Shown here: piece by piece, positions 16,542 through 26,894 of the stretch
How the letters are laid out: each line of letters starts with the position of its first letter
How positions within the stretch are numbered: position 1 is the stretch's first letter
Source: Azonexus sp.
GTDB taxonomy: Bacteria > Pseudomonadota > Gammaproteobacteria > Burkholderiales > Rhodocyclaceae
NCBI GenBank assembly: GCA_031277255.1
Contig: JAITMS010000060.1
Location: 1-48,730 of the forward strand
Length of the DNA stretch: 48,730 nucleotides
Direction of reading: 5' to 3'
Translations under genes and position numbers: made by a program
Notes under the pieces: model-generated
Seen by the model: the letters and a program-made list of their open reading frames with translations, nothing else
Told to the model about the DNA's origin: nothing
Databases searched by the model: none

Positions 16542-18659
16542 TCAGTCGACCTTGAAGCCAGCGACCGAACCCTTGAGTTCGGAGGCCAGGGCGTTCAGTT
16601 CGTCAACCGCCTGGGCCGTGCGCTGGGTACCTGCTGTCGTCTGCTCGGTCACATGCAGAATGTCCTGCATCAGACGGGCAATGTCGGTCGCCGAGTCGGC
16701 CTGGCTCTGGGTTGAGGAAGAAATGCCCTCGATCAGGTTGGCAAGATTGCGCGACACGTCACCGATCTCAAACAGGGCTTGACCAGCGGCGTCGGAGAGC
16801 TTGGCGCCCTCGACCACGTCCTGGGTCGATTGCTCCATAGCCGAGACGGCGTCCTGGGTATCAGTCTGAATGGTCTTGACGATAGCCGCGATCTGTTTGG
16901 TCGCCTCAGCCGAACGTTCGGCGAGGCGCTGCACTTCTTCGGCGACGACCGTGAAGCCACGCCCGGCGTCACCGGCGGAGGCGGCCTGGATGGCGGCGTT
17001 CAGGGCCAGTACGTTGGTTTGTTCGGTAATGTCGGAGATCAGTTCGACGATTTCGCCGATTTCCTGCGAGCTTTCGCCCAGGCGCTTGATCCGCTTCGAG
17101 GTTTCCTGAATCCGGTTGCGGATTTCGTTCATGCCTTTGATCGAGTCCTGCACCGCCTGCGTGCCTTTCTCGGCGGCTTGCAGCGACTGCCGGGCGACCT
17201 GCGCCGACTGCATGGCGTTGTCGGAGACCTGGCTCATCGACTGCGCCATGTCGAGAACCGATTGACCGGCTTCCTGAATTTCGCTGGATTGCCGCTCGGC
17301 GGCGTCAAGCAGTTCGGTCGAGGTCTGGCGGGCGATTTCGGTTGCCATCGTCACCCGGGTGGCGGCGTCGTTGATGCGACCGACCAGTACGCGCAGTTCT
17401 TCGATGGTGTAGTTGATTGAGTCGGCAATGGCGCCGGTGATGTTTTCGCTGACGGTGGCCGTCACCGTCAGGTCGCCGTCGGCGAGATCGCCCAGTTCGT
17501 TCATCAGACGCAGAATGGCGTCCTGGTTTTCCCGGTTGATCAATTCCGAGCTATGGCGCTGACGGTCGGTTTCGATCGTCTGGCGGCGCGTGTCCTCAAG
17601 GTAAACCCGGACCAGTTGGCCGAGCGTGCCCAGCGCGGCCAGAACGAGAACGACCAGCAGAATGATGAAGAGCTTTTGCGAAGACAGGTGTTTCTCGTAA
17701 CCAAGCGCCAGATCGTCGGTTGCCATGAGGAGGTTGTCACTGTCGCGGAAAACCTGCGCCCCGGCCTGCTTGGCCACAACCAGCGGCTGCATGCTGCTGA
17801 GAATTCCAGCCACGGCTTCCTGATAGCTCTTGAACGACCTGTCCAGCTGCCCCAGCTTGTCGCGGCTGTCGCTATCGCTGTGCAGCAGTCCTTGCAGGAC
17901 ATCGCGGAAGGTATTGGTGTCCTTGCCAAGCAGGAAGGCGACTTCCGGATTGATCTCGTCGCCGACGCGCAAGGCCGAAGCGTTCTTGGCGATGCGCTGG
18001 GTCAGCATCGTCAACTGACCGATCACGGCGATTTCGCGCGCCGAGGCATTGCCCTGTAGTTTGAGGGCTGTCAGTTGCTCGGTCAGATCAAGCATTTCGG
18101 CATTGCGCTCATCAATCGTCGCCACGTTCTTGCCCAAGGCAACCAGATTGGCTTCTTCGCCGATCACGACCCGAACATCTTTTTCCGTCGCCGTCCACCG
18201 CTCGCTCAGAGTCTCCAACTGCGTGCGCACGGCGCTCGGCGAAGCGGGCACATTGACGCCGCTCACCTCGCCGCCGAGATTGACCCGATCCAGTAGTTGC
18301 GAGAAGGTTTCATGCGATTCCTTCAATTGCGTGAAGGCGCCAGCATTGCCTTGCAGGGCCAGGATCGACGCCTTGGCGATGCGCTGCGACAACATGCGCA
18401 TCTCACCAGCGGCGGCAATGTAAGCGGCGCTGTTGGATCCCTGATTGTTGCCCCAGATGACCAGAACGGCGCTCATCGCCATCAGGATGGCGAAAAGCAC
18501 GCCCAAGGCCTTCATCCGCTGGACAACCGACTGCCCCGCCGCAAAACCGGGCGTTGCCTGTTTGGCGGCGGCCTCGACAGGCATCTCGGTGGAAACTGTG
18601 ACCGGCCCCGTGGTCGCCTTGCGACCGCCAAGTCCGGGAAGTTTGAAACTGAAAGCCAT
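16542..18659 (-). CDS. pilJ: Twitching chemoreceptor PilJ
   Basis: Methyl-accepting transducer of the Pil-Chp pathway, 705 residues. TM1 is about 48-70 ([19 protein letters not shown]); the periplasmic part has two PilJ-type repeats ([12 protein letters not shown] and [13 protein letters not shown]), which resemble nitrate/nitrite sensor-like helical bundles; TM2 is about 331-352. The cytoplasmic signalling tip reads [19 protein letters not shown]...[22 protein letters not shown] lies 5 bases before the ATG. Confidence 0.95.
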   Translation of the reverse strand: MAFSFKLPGLGGRKATTGPVTVSTEMPVEAAAKQATPGFAAGQSVVQRMKALGVLFAILMAMSAVLVIWGNNQGSNSAAYIAAAGEMRMLSQRIAKASILALQGNAGAFTQLKESHETFSQLLDRVNLGGEVSGVNVPASPSAVRTQLETLSERWTATEKDVRVVIGEEANLVALGKNVATIDERNAEMLDLTEQLTALKLQGNASAREIAVIGQLTMLTQRIAKNASALRVGDEINPEVAFLLGKDTNTFRDVLQGLLHSDSDSRDKLGQLDRSFKSYQEAVAGILSSMQPLVVAKQAGAQVFRDSDNLLMATDDLALGYEKHLSSQKLFIILLVVLVLAALGTLGQLVRVYLEDTRRQTIETDRQRHSSELINRENQDAILRLMNELGDLADGDLTVTATVSENITGAIADSINYTIEELRVLVGRINDAATRVTMATEIARQTSTELLDAAERQSSEIQEAGQSVLDMAQSMSQVSDNAMQSAQVARQSLQAAEKGTQAVQDSIKGMNEIRNRIQETSKRIKRLGESSQEIGEIVELISDITEQTNVLALNAAIQAASAGDAGRGFTVVAEEVQRLAERSAEATKQIAAIVKTIQTDTQDAVSAMEQSTQDVVEGAKLSDAAGQALFEIGDVSRNLANLIEGISSSTQSQADSATDIARLMQDILHVTEQTTAGTQRTAQAVDELNALASELKGSVAGFKVD

Positions 18660-18699
18660 GCTGATCCTCCAAAGTAGGCGCCGGACAAAACAATCCCGG

Positions 18700-19215
18700 T
18701 CAGACCCCGATATTCATGAATTCCTGATCGGCCAGTAGCTCCCGCACCGACAACTTGCGCCATGCCTTGTTCTGGACATCCAGATAACGTTGTTCACACC
18801 ACGCCGGATCTTCCTCCTGCGGCGGCTCGGCGACGAAATCGCCCGGATTTTTCAGGCCAAGCATGCGCGAAACCAGAAGGGCGGCGTTCGAACCGTGCCG
18901 GGCGCCAATGAGCAGCAAGCGTGTGCTGCTGTTGCGGGGCGTCGGCGCAGCGCCGCGAAACGATGAGAAATCGGTCACCGCGTACAGATTGCCGCGAATG
19001 TTGGCAATCCCGGCAAACCACGGACGGGTCAGCGGTACCGGCGCCAACTGCGGCGCCTGGACGATCTCGCCGCCGTCCGACAAATCGACCAGCCAGTCCT
19101 CGCCGCCGGCCTCGATGCCGAGCCAGGAAGTCGCGCCCCGCCCACTTGCGGCATCGCTCAGACGCGCCGCGAGGTATTCCTGAAAATCACGAAGGCTGGT
19201 TTTTTTTCTGGCCAT
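18700..19215 (-). CDS. pilI: CheW-like adaptor PilI
   Basis: CheW-domain coupling protein between PilJ and ChpA, 171 residues: [20 protein letters not shown] and [21 protein letters not shown] are characteristic. The ATG at 19215 (MARKKTS) is chosen, 10 bases after the pilH stop; an upstream in-frame extension would overlap pilH. Confidence 0.93.
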   Translation of the reverse strand: MARKKTSLRDFQEYLAARLSDAASGRGATSWLGIEAGGEDWLVDLSDGGEIVQAPQLAPVPLTRPWFAGIANIRGNLYAVTDFSSFRGAAPTPRNSSTRLLLIGARHGSNAALLVSRMLGLKNPGDFVAEPPQEEDPAWCEQRYLDVQNKAWRKLSVRELLADQEFMNIGV

Positions 19216-19225
19216 GTTTCTCGAC

Positions 19226-19591
19226 TCAGGGCAGCGCGGCAATGCGCTCAAGCAAGATTTCCGGCGTCAGCGGTTTGACCAGATAATCCACCGCCCCCTG
19301 ACGCAATCCCCAGACTCTATCCGTTTCCTCCCCCTTTGACGTGCAGACGATGACCGGGATATTTTTGGTTTCCGGGCTGCGGGTCAGCGTGCGTGTCGCC
19401 TGGTAGCCGTTGAGACCGGGCATCACGACATCCATGAGAATCAGGTCGGGCTTGTCGGCCTTGGCCTTGGCGATGCCTTCTTCGCCGCTTTCGGCGGTGC
19501 TGACGTGATAACCGGCCTTGGTCAGCAAATCGGTGGCAAAAAATCGCTCGGTCGCGGAATCGTCAACTACCAGGATGTTCTTGACAGGCAT
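19226..19591 (-). CDS. pilH: Response regulator PilH
   Basis: Stand-alone CheY-like receiver, about 121 residues: VVDDSATERF, phospho-acceptor Asp in LILMDVVMPGLNGYQ, T/S in VIVCTSKG, and K in YLVKPL. The ATG at 19591 has GGAG 5 bases upstream. Works opposite PilG in twitching control in Pseudomonas. Confidence 0.93.
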   Translation of the reverse strand: MPVKNILVVDDSATERFFATDLLTKAGYHVSTAESGEEGIAKAKADKPDLILMDVVMPGLNGYQATRTLTRSPETKNIPVIVCTSKGEETDRVWGLRQGAVDYLVKPLTPEILLERIAALP

Positions 19592-19606
19592 GCGGTGCTC
19601 CAAAAA

Positions 19607-20017
19607 CTACGAACTTGAAGTTTCGACCGGGCGGGCAAAGGCCGCAACGGTTTGCAGCAGACTTTCCTTGGTGAAGGGCTTGGTCAAATACTGGTCAGAG
19701 CCAACCATGCGACCACGAGCGCGGTCGAACAGACCGTCCTTGGAAGACAACATGATGACTGGCGTCGATTTGAAGCGGGGATTCTTTTTAATCAGCGCGC
19801 AGGTTTGGTAACCATCCAGACGTGGCATCATAATGTCACAGAAAATCACACTTGGCTGCAAATCGGCGATCTTGGCCAGCGCATCAAAGCCATCCTCGGC
19901 AAGAACGACTTCGCAGCCAGCCTGGACGAGAAATATCTCGGCGCTGCGCCGGATCGTGTTGCTGTCATCAATCACCATGACCCGGATGCCGCGCAAAGGT
20001 TTTGACAGATCAACCAA
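19607..20017 (-). CDS. pilG: Response regulator PilG
   Basis: Receiver domain protein, 136 residues: VMVIDDSNTIRRSAE, phospho-Asp in VIFCDIMMPRLDGYQ, MLSSKDG, and YLTKPFTKE. Start is TTG at 20017 with AAGGA upstream. First gene of pilG-pilH-pilI-pilJ-chpA. Confidence 0.93.
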   Translation of the reverse strand: MVDLSKPLRGIRVMVIDDSNTIRRSAEIFLVQAGCEVVLAEDGFDALAKIADLQPSVIFCDIMMPRLDGYQTCALIKKNPRFKSTPVIMLSSKDGLFDRARGRMVGSDQYLTKPFTKESLLQTVAAFARPVETSSS

Positions 20018-20202
20018 TTTTTGTATTCCTTGGCCTTTCAGGCCCTTTAACCCATTACTGGGTCATACTACTACTAAAATTGTCAAAGTCGAGCAATTTC
20101 GCCGCCCGATTTCGCCGCCAAGCATCGGCTGTTGCCGGATTCGGCTAGAATCCCCGCTATTTTACTCAATCCCCCCTGCTTTCGCCAAGGGCGCTCCTGT
20201 CC
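20018..20202. other. Divergent intergenic region pilG/thiD
   Basis: 185 bases with both promoters expected. A perfect TTGACA occurs on the minus strand near 20090, pointing to pilG, but no good -10 is 16-18 bases downstream. A TAGAAT near 20147 on the plus strand could be the thiD -10. No RNA gene or ORF seen. Confidence 0.35.
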
Positions 20203-21027
20203 ATGAATGACCCCCTGCCACTGCCCGGATGGCCCCAGGTGCTCAGCTTTGCCGCTAGTGACCCTTCTTCCGGCGCGGGAATACAGGCCGATCTGCTGAC
20301 CCTCGCCAGTCTCGGCTGCCATCCGCTGACCGTGATCACGGCGCTGACGGCGCAGGATACGGTCGGCGTCACCAGTGTGCGCCCGGTCGCCGCCGAACTG
20401 CTTGAGCAGCAGGCCCGCGTTCTGCTCAACGACATGCCGGTGGCGGCTTTCAAGGTCGGCCTTCTGGGCAGCGCCGACAATGCGCGGGCGGTGGCGAACA
20501 TCCTTGCCGATTACCCGGAGATCCCGCTGGTGCTCGATCCGGTGCTGGCTTCCGGGCGCGGCGACATACTGGCCGACGAGGCCCTTATCGAGGCCATTGG
20601 CGCGGCGCTGTTGCCACGGACGACGCTGCTCACGCCCAATACGGCGGAAGCGCGGCGGCTGGCGAAACAGGACGGTGATACGGGCGAACTGCCGCTCGCC
20701 ATCTGCGCCCAACGCCTGATCGGAATGGGCGCAAGCCATGTGCTGCTGACCGGCGCCGACGACGACACGCCGGAAGTCGTCAATACCCTGTACGGCCCGG
20801 CTGGCGTCATCCGCGCCGACCGCTGGCAGCGTCTGCCGGGCAGCTACCACGGCTCCGGCTGCACGCTGGCCGCCGCCATTGCCGCCGGTCTGGCGAGCGG
20901 CGCGGCGATCGAAAAAGCCGTCGGCGATGCCCAGCAGTACACTTGGCAGACGCTTGCCCACGGTTTTCGCGGCGGCAAGGGGCAATGGATTCCCAATCGC
21001 TTTTTTGCCCTGGCGAGGCCGGCGTGA
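20203..21027 (+). CDS. thiD: Hydroxymethylpyrimidine/phosphomethylpyrimidine kinase
   Basis: Phosphorylates HMP and HMP-P for thiamine synthesis; 274 residues of ribokinase fold: [14 protein letters not shown] at the N-terminus, [18 protein letters not shown], and the anion hole/catalytic [15 protein letters not shown]. Overlaps thiE by 4 bases (GTGA). Confidence 0.96.
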   Translation: MNDPLPLPGWPQVLSFAASDPSSGAGIQADLLTLASLGCHPLTVITALTAQDTVGVTSVRPVAAELLEQQARVLLNDMPVAAFKVGLLGSADNARAVANILADYPEIPLVLDPVLASGRGDILADEALIEAIGAALLPRTTLLTPNTAEARRLAKQDGDTGELPLAICAQRLIGMGASHVLLTGADDDTPEVVNTLYGPAGVIRADRWQRLPGSYHGSGCTLAAAIAAGLASGAAIEKAVGDAQQYTWQTLAHGFRGGKGQWIPNRFFALARPA

Positions 21028-21653
21028 GCACTGAGCGTCGCCCATTGCGCGGCCTTTACGCCATCACGCCGGAAACCGCTGACACGGCGGCGCTGCTGGC
21101 CGATGTCGAAGCGGCGCTGGCGGGCGGCTGCCGTTTGTTGCAATTCCGCGACAAAAGCAGCCCGGAGGCCGAACGTCTCGCCCGCGCCCACGCGCTGCGC
21201 GCCTTGACCCGGCGCTACGAGACAAAACTCATCATCAACGATGATCTGGCGCTCGCCCTGCGGGTCGAGGCCGACGGTGTTCACCTCGGCGCGACCGATG
21301 GCGATCTCGCCGCCGCCCGCGCCCGGCTCGGCCCGGCGCGGCTGCTCGGCGCTTCCTGCTATGCCGATTTTGCCGCCGCCCAAACGGCGGTCGCCGCAGG
21401 AGCCGACTATGTGGCTTTCGGCGCGGTTTTCCCGTCGCCGACCAAGCCGCAGGCGGCGCTCGCCCCGCTCGCCTTGTTTGAGCGCGCCCGCCGCCAATTG
21501 CCAGCGCCCTGCTGCGCCATCGGCGGCATCACCAGCGACCGCGCGCCCGCCGTACTGGCCGCTGGCGCCAAGTTACTGGCCGTTGTCAGCGACCTGTTCG
21601 CCGCGCCCGACATCGCCGCCCGCGCGGCGCAATATCAACGCCTTTTTGTCTAA
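21024..21653 (+). CDS. thiE: Thiamine phosphate synthase
   Basis: Joins HMP-PP and thiazole phosphate to thiamine phosphate; 209 residues, TIM barrel: [36 protein letters not shown], and CAIGGIT. The GTG at 21024 overlaps the thiD TGA, giving [15 protein letters not shown]. An earlier in-frame ATG inside thiD would add 27 residues unlike the family. Confidence 0.95.
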   Translation: MSTERRPLRGLYAITPETADTAALLADVEAALAGGCRLLQFRDKSSPEAERLARAHALRALTRRYETKLIINDDLALALRVEADGVHLGATDGDLAAARARLGPARLLGASCYADFAAAQTAVAAGADYVAFGAVFPSPTKPQAALAPLALFERARRQLPAPCCAIGGITSDRAPAVLAAGAKLLAVVSDLFAAPDIAARAAQYQRLFV

Positions 21654-21671
21654 CCCCGCTTTTCGAGGACG

Positions 21672-22961
21672 ATGCCCATGACTTCCCGTAACCAGCAACT
21701 GTTCGAACGCGCCCAGCGGCACATTCCCGGCGGCGTCAATTCGCCGGTACGCGCTTTTCGCTCCGTCGGCGGCACCCCGCTGTTTTTCGCAAAAGGCCAA
21801 GGCAGCCGGGCGCAGGATGCCGATGGCAAGTGGTACACCGATTACGTCGGCTCCTGGGGGCCGCTGATTCTCGGCCACGCCCACCCGGATGTCATCACCG
21901 CCGTTCATGCCGCCGTCACCGATGGTCTTTCTTTTGGCGCGCCGACCGAAAAAGAAGTCGAGATGGCCGATCTGCTCTGCCGACTGGTGCCGTCGATGGA
22001 CATGGTGCGCCTCGTCTCCTCCGGCACCGAAGCGACCATGAGCGCCATCCGGCTGGCGCGCGGCCACACCAGGCGCGACCTCCTCATCAAGTTTGAAGGC
22101 TGCTATCACGGTCATTCCGACAGCCTGCTGGTCAAGGCTGGCTCCGGTCTGCTGACTTTCGGCAACCCTTCTTCCAGCGGCGTTCCCGCCGATCTTGCCA
22201 AACATACGCTGGTGCTGGCCTATAACGACCCGCAGCAACTGGCCGAGGCTTTTGCCCAACACGGCGACCAGATCGCCGCCGTCATCGTCGAGCCGGTCGT
22301 CGGCAATATGAACCTGATCGCGCCGACGGCGGAATTTTTGAAGGCCATGCGCCAACTCACCGCACAGCACGGCGCGGTGCTCATTTTTGACGAAGTGATG
22401 ACCGGCTTTCGCGTGGCTTTAAGCAGCGCCCAGGGGCTGTACGGCATCACCCCGGATCTGTCGACCTTCGGCAAGGTCATCGGCGGCGGTATGCCGCTCG
22501 GCGCTTTTGGCGGCAGGCGCGAGATCATGGAAAAGATCGCCCCGCTCGGCCCGGTCTATCAGGCCGGTACGCTTTCCGGCAACCCGGTCGCCACGGCGGC
22601 GGGGCTGGCGACGCTCAAACTGATTCAAGCGCCCGGTTTTTATGCGTCACTCACCGCCAGGACCCAGGCGCTGTGCGACGGCCTCGCCGCCGCCGCCCAA
22701 CGGCATGGCGTCGGCTTCGCGGCCCAGAACGTCGGCGGCATGTTCGGCCTCTATTTTGCCGAACGCTGCCCCGGCACTTACGACGAGGTGCTGGCCTGCG
22801 ACAAAGATGCCTTTAACCGCTTTTTCCACGCCATGCTCGACGCCGGTCACTACTTCGCGCCCTCGGCCTTCGAGGCCGGTTTTGTCTCCGCCGCCCACAG
22901 CGAGGCCGATATTGCCGCGACGGTTGCCGCCGCCGACCACTATTTTGCGGGCCTGAAATGA
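21672..22961 (+). CDS. hemL: Glutamate-1-semialdehyde 2,1-aminomutase
   Basis: Makes 5-aminolevulinate in the C5 haem pathway. 429 residues, PLP fold type [42 protein letters not shown], and PLP lysine K268 in [21 protein letters not shown] precedes the start; a second ATG at 21678 is equally well placed. Overlaps gdx by 4 bases. Confidence 0.96.
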   Translation: MPMTSRNQQLFERAQRHIPGGVNSPVRAFRSVGGTPLFFAKGQGSRAQDADGKWYTDYVGSWGPLILGHAHPDVITAVHAAVTDGLSFGAPTEKEVEMADLLCRLVPSMDMVRLVSSGTEATMSAIRLARGHTRRDLLIKFEGCYHGHSDSLLVKAGSGLLTFGNPSSSGVPADLAKHTLVLAYNDPQQLAEAFAQHGDQIAAVIVEPVVGNMNLIAPTAEFLKAMRQLTAQHGAVLIFDEVMTGFRVALSSAQGLYGITPDLSTFGKVIGGGMPLGAFGGRREIMEKIAPLGPVYQAGTLSGNPVATAAGLATLKLIQAPGFYASLTARTQALCDGLAAAAQRHGVGFAAQNVGGMFGLYFAERCPGTYDEVLACDKDAFNRFFHAMLDAGHYFAPSAFEAGFVSAAHSEADIAATVAAADHYFAGLK

Positions 22962-23293
22962 CGACCGGCCAAGCCTGGCTCATTTTGTTCGCCGCCGGTT
23001 TATGCGAAGTCGGCTGGGTGATCGGCCTCAAATATTCCGCTGGCTTCTCGCGCCTGGGGCCAAGCCTCTGGACGCTCGGCCTGATGGTCGCCAGCGTCGC
23101 GCTCCTCGGCTGGTCGCTGAAAGCCTTGCCGCTGGGGACGGCCTATGCGGTGTGGACCGGCATCGGCGCCGTCGGCGCCGCCGTACTCGGCATCGCGCTA
23201 TTCGGCGAATCGAAGGAGACGGCGCGGCTCATCAGCATCGGCCTGATCGTCGTCGGCATCGTCGGCCTCAAGCTGCTGACGCCGAAGGTTTAG
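22958..23293 (+). CDS. gdx: SMR-family transporter, Gdx/SugE type
   Basis: 111-residue protein with four TM helices. It is close to E. coli Gdx (SugE), a guanidinium/proton antiporter: [21 protein letters not shown] carries the essential Glu, and [18 protein letters not shown] and [13 protein letters not shown] match Gdx rather than EmrE. No guanidine riboswitch is possible because the start overlaps hemL (ATGA). Confidence 0.88.
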   Translation: MTTGQAWLILFAAGLCEVGWVIGLKYSAGFSRLGPSLWTLGLMVASVALLGWSLKALPLGTAYAVWTGIGAVGAAVLGIALFGESKETARLISIGLIVVGIVGLKLLTPKV

Positions 23294-23342
23294 TTTTTCC
23301 AGACATCTATTGACCCGGCAATTGGCTATTGAAAACCCGATC

Positions 23343-23414
23343 CGTCATTGCGAGCTGCAAGCGAAGCAATCCAAGCGGCTGCCTGGATTGCTTCGCTTGC
23401 AGCTCGCAATGACG
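23343..23414. repeat. 31-bp perfect palindromic repeat
   Basis: CGTCATTGCGAGCTGCAAGC... and its exact complement form a 31-bp stem with a 10-base loop (23374-23383). The outer CGTCATTGCGAG is a motif seen in repeats of many bacterial genomes. May also terminate gdx. Confidence 0.85.
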
Positions 23415-23499
23415 AGGCGGATATATTTGATTCTTCGTTGCCAATTCAATAACGCTGTTAACCGTGATAATGAGCAAGATATTTTAAATAACGACAGAA

Positions 23500-25089
23500 C
23501 TAGAGGCTATGCTGGTTATCTTGAAGGTCAAGTTGCATCTGTGGCAAAATTGAACATGACATGCCAGCATACCTAGTTGGCCTGAGGAGCAATCCAGGAT
23601 CAGCTTCGTCTCCGCCCATTTTGCGCGTGTCCCAAGCCCCACTTTCATATAGCACCCGCAAGGCATGTCGTTCGGTCAATTTAGACAAAAGACTTTCAAA
23701 ATCAGACCTTTCAGGCAAATGATTTAGGCGCCCCTTCAATCTCTGTGTGACTGAAGTAAGCCGCTCAAGCAATTTTTCCATGTAGTTAATATTTATATCG
23801 CTTGGTGTCGTATAGCTACGAGCAATGATGTCTTTGATGGCTTCAGTATTCCCCGCAGAATCAACGGCAGTCATAGCTCGCCAAGCCCGCGTCTTGTGCC
23901 GATACTGTAGCATAGCCATCATGGCCTCATGCCGCATAAAGCTGGCATCACGCAGGATGCCACGATCCCACTCGTTGTATAAGCAATAAGCAAGTGAAAA
24001 TGCGGATGCAAATCCGCTGTTTAAGCCTCGCCCTGGCCAGAAATGAATTGCATTTGCTGCGTCGCCGAGTAGGCATCCATAAACACCCGGAGAACTGTCG
24101 TTAGGGGGCATAATTTCAGCGCAGAAGCGGGGGCGTTGAATCATAGAAATTCGAAATATCGTAATACCTCGTAGATCCTGCTCGGCGATGCCAAAAAGCC
24201 TTAATCCATCTAAAATACGCAGCCAAAGTGGTGACGTATTGGGTTCAAGTGCAGGCTTAAAATACGTGTGGTGCGTCGGACAATAATATATACCCTTACC
24301 ATATTTTTCTCTTTGCATCATACAAGACCCTGATTGGATGCATGCCTCAAGCGGTCCTTTTGTTAAACTTACACCAACCACTTCAGTGACTTCATCCGGG
24401 TACAGGCGCATATTGAGGACGCCATCGCCGTTTAATGAATTGAGTAGAAATCGGTTCTGGCCAATCGTGAGCGCAACAGCAACCGAGTCCGGCAAATTCG
24501 ATTTTACGAGCAGCCCAAGAACCATATCCTGTAGTGGGTCTTTATTATCGCCATGATTCTCAAGAGAATATATTTTTTTGTCTGGTTGGCCGAACTTATT
24601 ACTGAAATACTCACGTGTTGAGGAGGAGGCTCCTTCGCAAATTGCCAGAACGTGTTGGCTACTTATATCGTTATCTTTTGGTGAAAAGTTTTGAGCGATC
24701 AACTGTATACGATGGTCTTCATTGGCCAACTGAAGCAATTGATCCTCAATGTGCATAATACGCATATTGCGGGGACGCCCCAGTTCAGTTGGGGAGTCCC
24801 AACCTGTTGGCCACATCTCGGTAAAATGCCCTGTTTGGAACAAAGCGTTCTGAACAGCTTTTGGGAGTTGCGAGTATTGGCGACTCTGGATCGTTACGAC
24901 ATTCTGTCTCCGTGTATTACCTTCATTTTCCCCCTTCCAGACGACGCCTAGGTTTGTCTCCATCCAACGGCCGTCGAAAATTCTTATGCTTACGGCATCT
25001 CCCAGCAGTTCCCTAAGTTTGAGAGCAAAGGCAAGTCCAACTGGCCCGCCACCAGTTACCGTAACATTCAGCACTCTTACCATTTTCAT
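23500..25089 (-). CDS. FAD-dependent monooxygenase-like protein, probably acquired
   Basis: About 529 residues. A Rossmann FAD site begins near the N-terminus (NVTVTGGGPVGLAFALKLRE) and the second FAD motif is GCLLGDAANAIHFWPGRGLN, the pattern of class A flavin monooxygenases (kynurenine 3-monooxygenase / PHBH group). Middle and C-terminal parts are not recognised. The start is at 25089 or 25083 (MVRVLNV); GGAG lies just upstream, better spaced for the second. The frame runs on to 25209 but that part is antisense to the EAL stump. The gene is much AT-richer than its neighbours (24 of 60 G/C at 23761-23820 by hand count), so transfer is likely. Substrate unknown. Confidence 0.75.
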   Translation of the reverse strand: MKMVRVLNVTVTGGGPVGLAFALKLRELLGDAVSIRIFDGRWMETNLGVVWKGENEGNTRRQNVVTIQSRQYSQLPKAVQNALFQTGHFTEMWPTGWDSPTELGRPRNMRIMHIEDQLLQLANEDHRIQLIAQNFSPKDNDISSQHVLAICEGASSSTREYFSNKFGQPDKKIYSLENHGDNKDPLQDMVLGLLVKSNLPDSVAVALTIGQNRFLLNSLNGDGVLNMRLYPDEVTEVVGVSLTKGPLEACIQSGSCMMQREKYGKGIYYCPTHHTYFKPALEPNTSPLWLRILDGLRLFGIAEQDLRGITIFRISMIQRPRFCAEIMPPNDSSPGVYGCLLGDAANAIHFWPGRGLNSGFASAFSLAYCLYNEWDRGILRDASFMRHEAMMAMLQYRHKTRAWRAMTAVDSAGNTEAIKDIIARSYTTPSDININYMEKLLERLTSVTQRLKGRLNHLPERSDFESLLSKLTERHALRVLYESGAWDTRKMGGDEADPGLLLRPTRYAGMSCSILPQMQLDLQDNQHSL

Positions 25090-25159
25090 AGCTCCGAAAG
25101 ATAACGCCGCAGTACGCGTTGGAATTAGGTTTCTATCCTTAATTTTAATTCTATAGCAT

Positions 25160-25381
25160 ATGATCGCCGAAGGCATCGAGAGCAAAGCCTCCTGGGGCTT
25201 GCTCGCCAACTGGGAATGCGACGAGGGTCAGGGCTTTTACCTGGGGCGGCCAATGCCCGCCGATTCTCTGGCGATCGTTCTGGCCGCTCTCGATGACGAA
25301 AGAATCACAGCGACATCGCCGTGGTCTTGGCCGCCGCTTTCTCCTATATCAGGAACAGGGTCGCCAAGCCAAGAAAAATGA
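25160..25381 (+). pseudogene. C-terminal stump of an EAL-domain c-di-GMP phosphodiesterase
   Basis: IAEGIESKASWGLL...CDEGQGFYLGRPMPADSLA matches the last part of an EAL domain (normally AEGVET...GCDEGQGYLFGRPLPA). A stop codon (TAG, 25154-25156) lies immediately upstream, and the sequence turns AT-rich at the same place, so the front of the gene has been lost. The reading frame overlaps the end of mgtE on the other strand. Confidence 0.75.
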
Positions 25382-26789
25382 AAAATCCGCCGGAGTCGGT
25401 CAGGGCGGTAATCAGCACCGAACTGCCGAGCGCCGGATCGGCGCCGAATTTCTGGCGCAGCAGGGGGATGCCGACGCCTGCCGAGGCGGCGAGCAGCAAG
25501 TTGAGGGTCATGGCCGCCGTCATCACCGCGCCGAGGGCAACGCTTTTGTAGAGCCACCACGCCGCCACGCCGAGGAGGCCGCCCCAGAGAAGGCCGTTGA
25601 TGGTGGCGACGCCGAGTTCCTTCTTCAACAGCCGCCGCATGGCGTCGGGCTGAACCTGGCCCATGGCGATGGCGCGGACGATCATGGTGATGGTCTGGTT
25701 GCCGGAATTGCCGCCGATACCGGCAACGATGGGCATGAGCGCGGCCAGCGCCACCAGTTTTTCGATGGAGCCTTCAAAAGCGCCGATGACCCGCGAGGCG
25801 ATGAAGGCGGTGACGAGGTTGATCGCCAGCCAGGCCCAGCGGTTTTTCACCGAATCCCAGACCGAGGCGAAAATGTCTTCTTCTTCCTTCAGGCCGGCCT
25901 GGGCCAGTTGTTCCTGATCGGCTTCTTCGCGGATGTAATCGACCACTTCATTGACGGTGACGCGGCCGACCAGTTTGCCATCCTCATCGACCACCGGGGC
26001 CGAAACCAGATCGTAACGCTCGAACGCCTTGGCCGCTTCTTCGGCCAGATCGTCCGGCTCCAGTTTGACAAAATCGGTGCGCATCAACGCACCGACTTCG
26101 ACCTCGACATCATTGACCAGCAAGAGGTTGAGCGGCAGCACGCCCTTCAGGTATTCGTTGCGGTCGACGACAAAAAGCTGGTCGGTGTGGTCGGGCAGTT
26201 CATCAAACAGGCGCAGGTAGCGGAGCACCACTTCGAGGGTGACATCCTCGCGCACGGTGACGAGGTCGAAGTCCATGATCGAACCGGCGGAATCTTCCGG
26301 GTAAGACATGGCCGCCCGCAACTGCTCGCGTTCTTCGACCGAGAGGCTGCGGAAAACGTCGTCGATGACGCCGCTCGGCAGGTCGGGGGCAAGGTCGGCC
26401 AGTTCGTCGGCGTCCAGCGTTTCGGCGGCGGCCACCAGCTCGTTCCGGGCCATCGACTCGATCAGGCTTTCGCGGACGGCATCCGAGACTTCGAGCAGGA
26501 TTTCGCCCTCGTGCTCGGCTTTGACCAGCGTCCAGGCAATCAGGCGCTCATCGAGCGGCAGGGCTTCGAGGATGTAGGCGATGTCCGCCGGGTGCATCGG
26601 TTCGAGTTTTTTGCGCAACTCCTCCAGATGCTGCTGATCGACGTCGACGACCGGGATGTTGTCCGGTTCTTCCTGATCGTGCGGCAAGGCCAGTTCCTCG
26701 ACCAGTTTATGCCGGACGAGCAGGGTCTGCACCTCGGCGAGGCGCTCCTGCAAATCTTCCGTGTCGGCCAACTGGGTTTCTTCGCTCAT
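25344..26789 (-). CDS. mgtE: Magnesium transporter MgtE
   Basis: Inner-membrane Mg2+ channel, about 481 residues. N domain of helical repeats (LEPMHPADIAYILEALPLDE), two CBS domains (VREDVTLEVVLRYLR; RYDLVSAPVVDEDGKLVGRVTV), then five TM helices with the pore signature GIGGNSGNQTITMIVRAIA and ALTDSGGFFIFLGLA. ATG at 26789 chosen (MSEETQ); the frame extends 5 codons further with no site. An extended -10 (TGCTAAAAT) lies just upstream. Confidence 0.95.
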   Translation of the reverse strand: MSEETQLADTEDLQERLAEVQTLLVRHKLVEELALPHDQEEPDNIPVVDVDQQHLEELRKKLEPMHPADIAYILEALPLDERLIAWTLVKAEHEGEILLEVSDAVRESLIESMARNELVAAAETLDADELADLAPDLPSGVIDDVFRSLSVEEREQLRAAMSYPEDSAGSIMDFDLVTVREDVTLEVVLRYLRLFDELPDHTDQLFVVDRNEYLKGVLPLNLLLVNDVEVEVGALMRTDFVKLEPDDLAEEAAKAFERYDLVSAPVVDEDGKLVGRVTVNEVVDYIREEADQEQLAQAGLKEEEDIFASVWDSVKNRWAWLAINLVTAFIASRVIGAFEGSIEKLVALAALMPIVAGIGGNSGNQTITMIVRAIAMGQVQPDAMRRLLKKELGVATINGLLWGGLLGVAAWWLYKSVALGAVMTAAMTLNLLLAASAGVGIPLLRQKFGADPALGSSVLITALTDSGGFFIFLGLATLFLI

Positions 26790-26814
26790 GGTGCAGCGCC
26801 GCAAAATTTTAGGG

Positions 26815-26823
26815 ATTTTAGCA
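26815..26823 (-). promoter_or_regulatory. Extended -10 for mgtE
   Basis: Minus strand TGCTAAAAT, 26 bases before the mgtE ATG, in the gap after mtgA. No convincing -35, as expected for an extended -10 promoter. Confidence 0.4.
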
Positions 26824-26894
26824 CCGGCAGCTTACCGGATTGTGACAGGAAGAACGCGCCAACGGCCTTTTCCGCTGACCATCGGAAGCCTGTT

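Noticed and set aside
22900-22960. Guanidine riboswitch for gdx
   Set aside because: gdx overlaps hemL by 4 bases and there is no aptamer-like leader.
25090-25209. N-terminal extension of the FAD monooxygenase
   Set aside because: These codons are antisense to the EAL stump and precede the FAD-binding start of the family; GGAG lies just before 25089.
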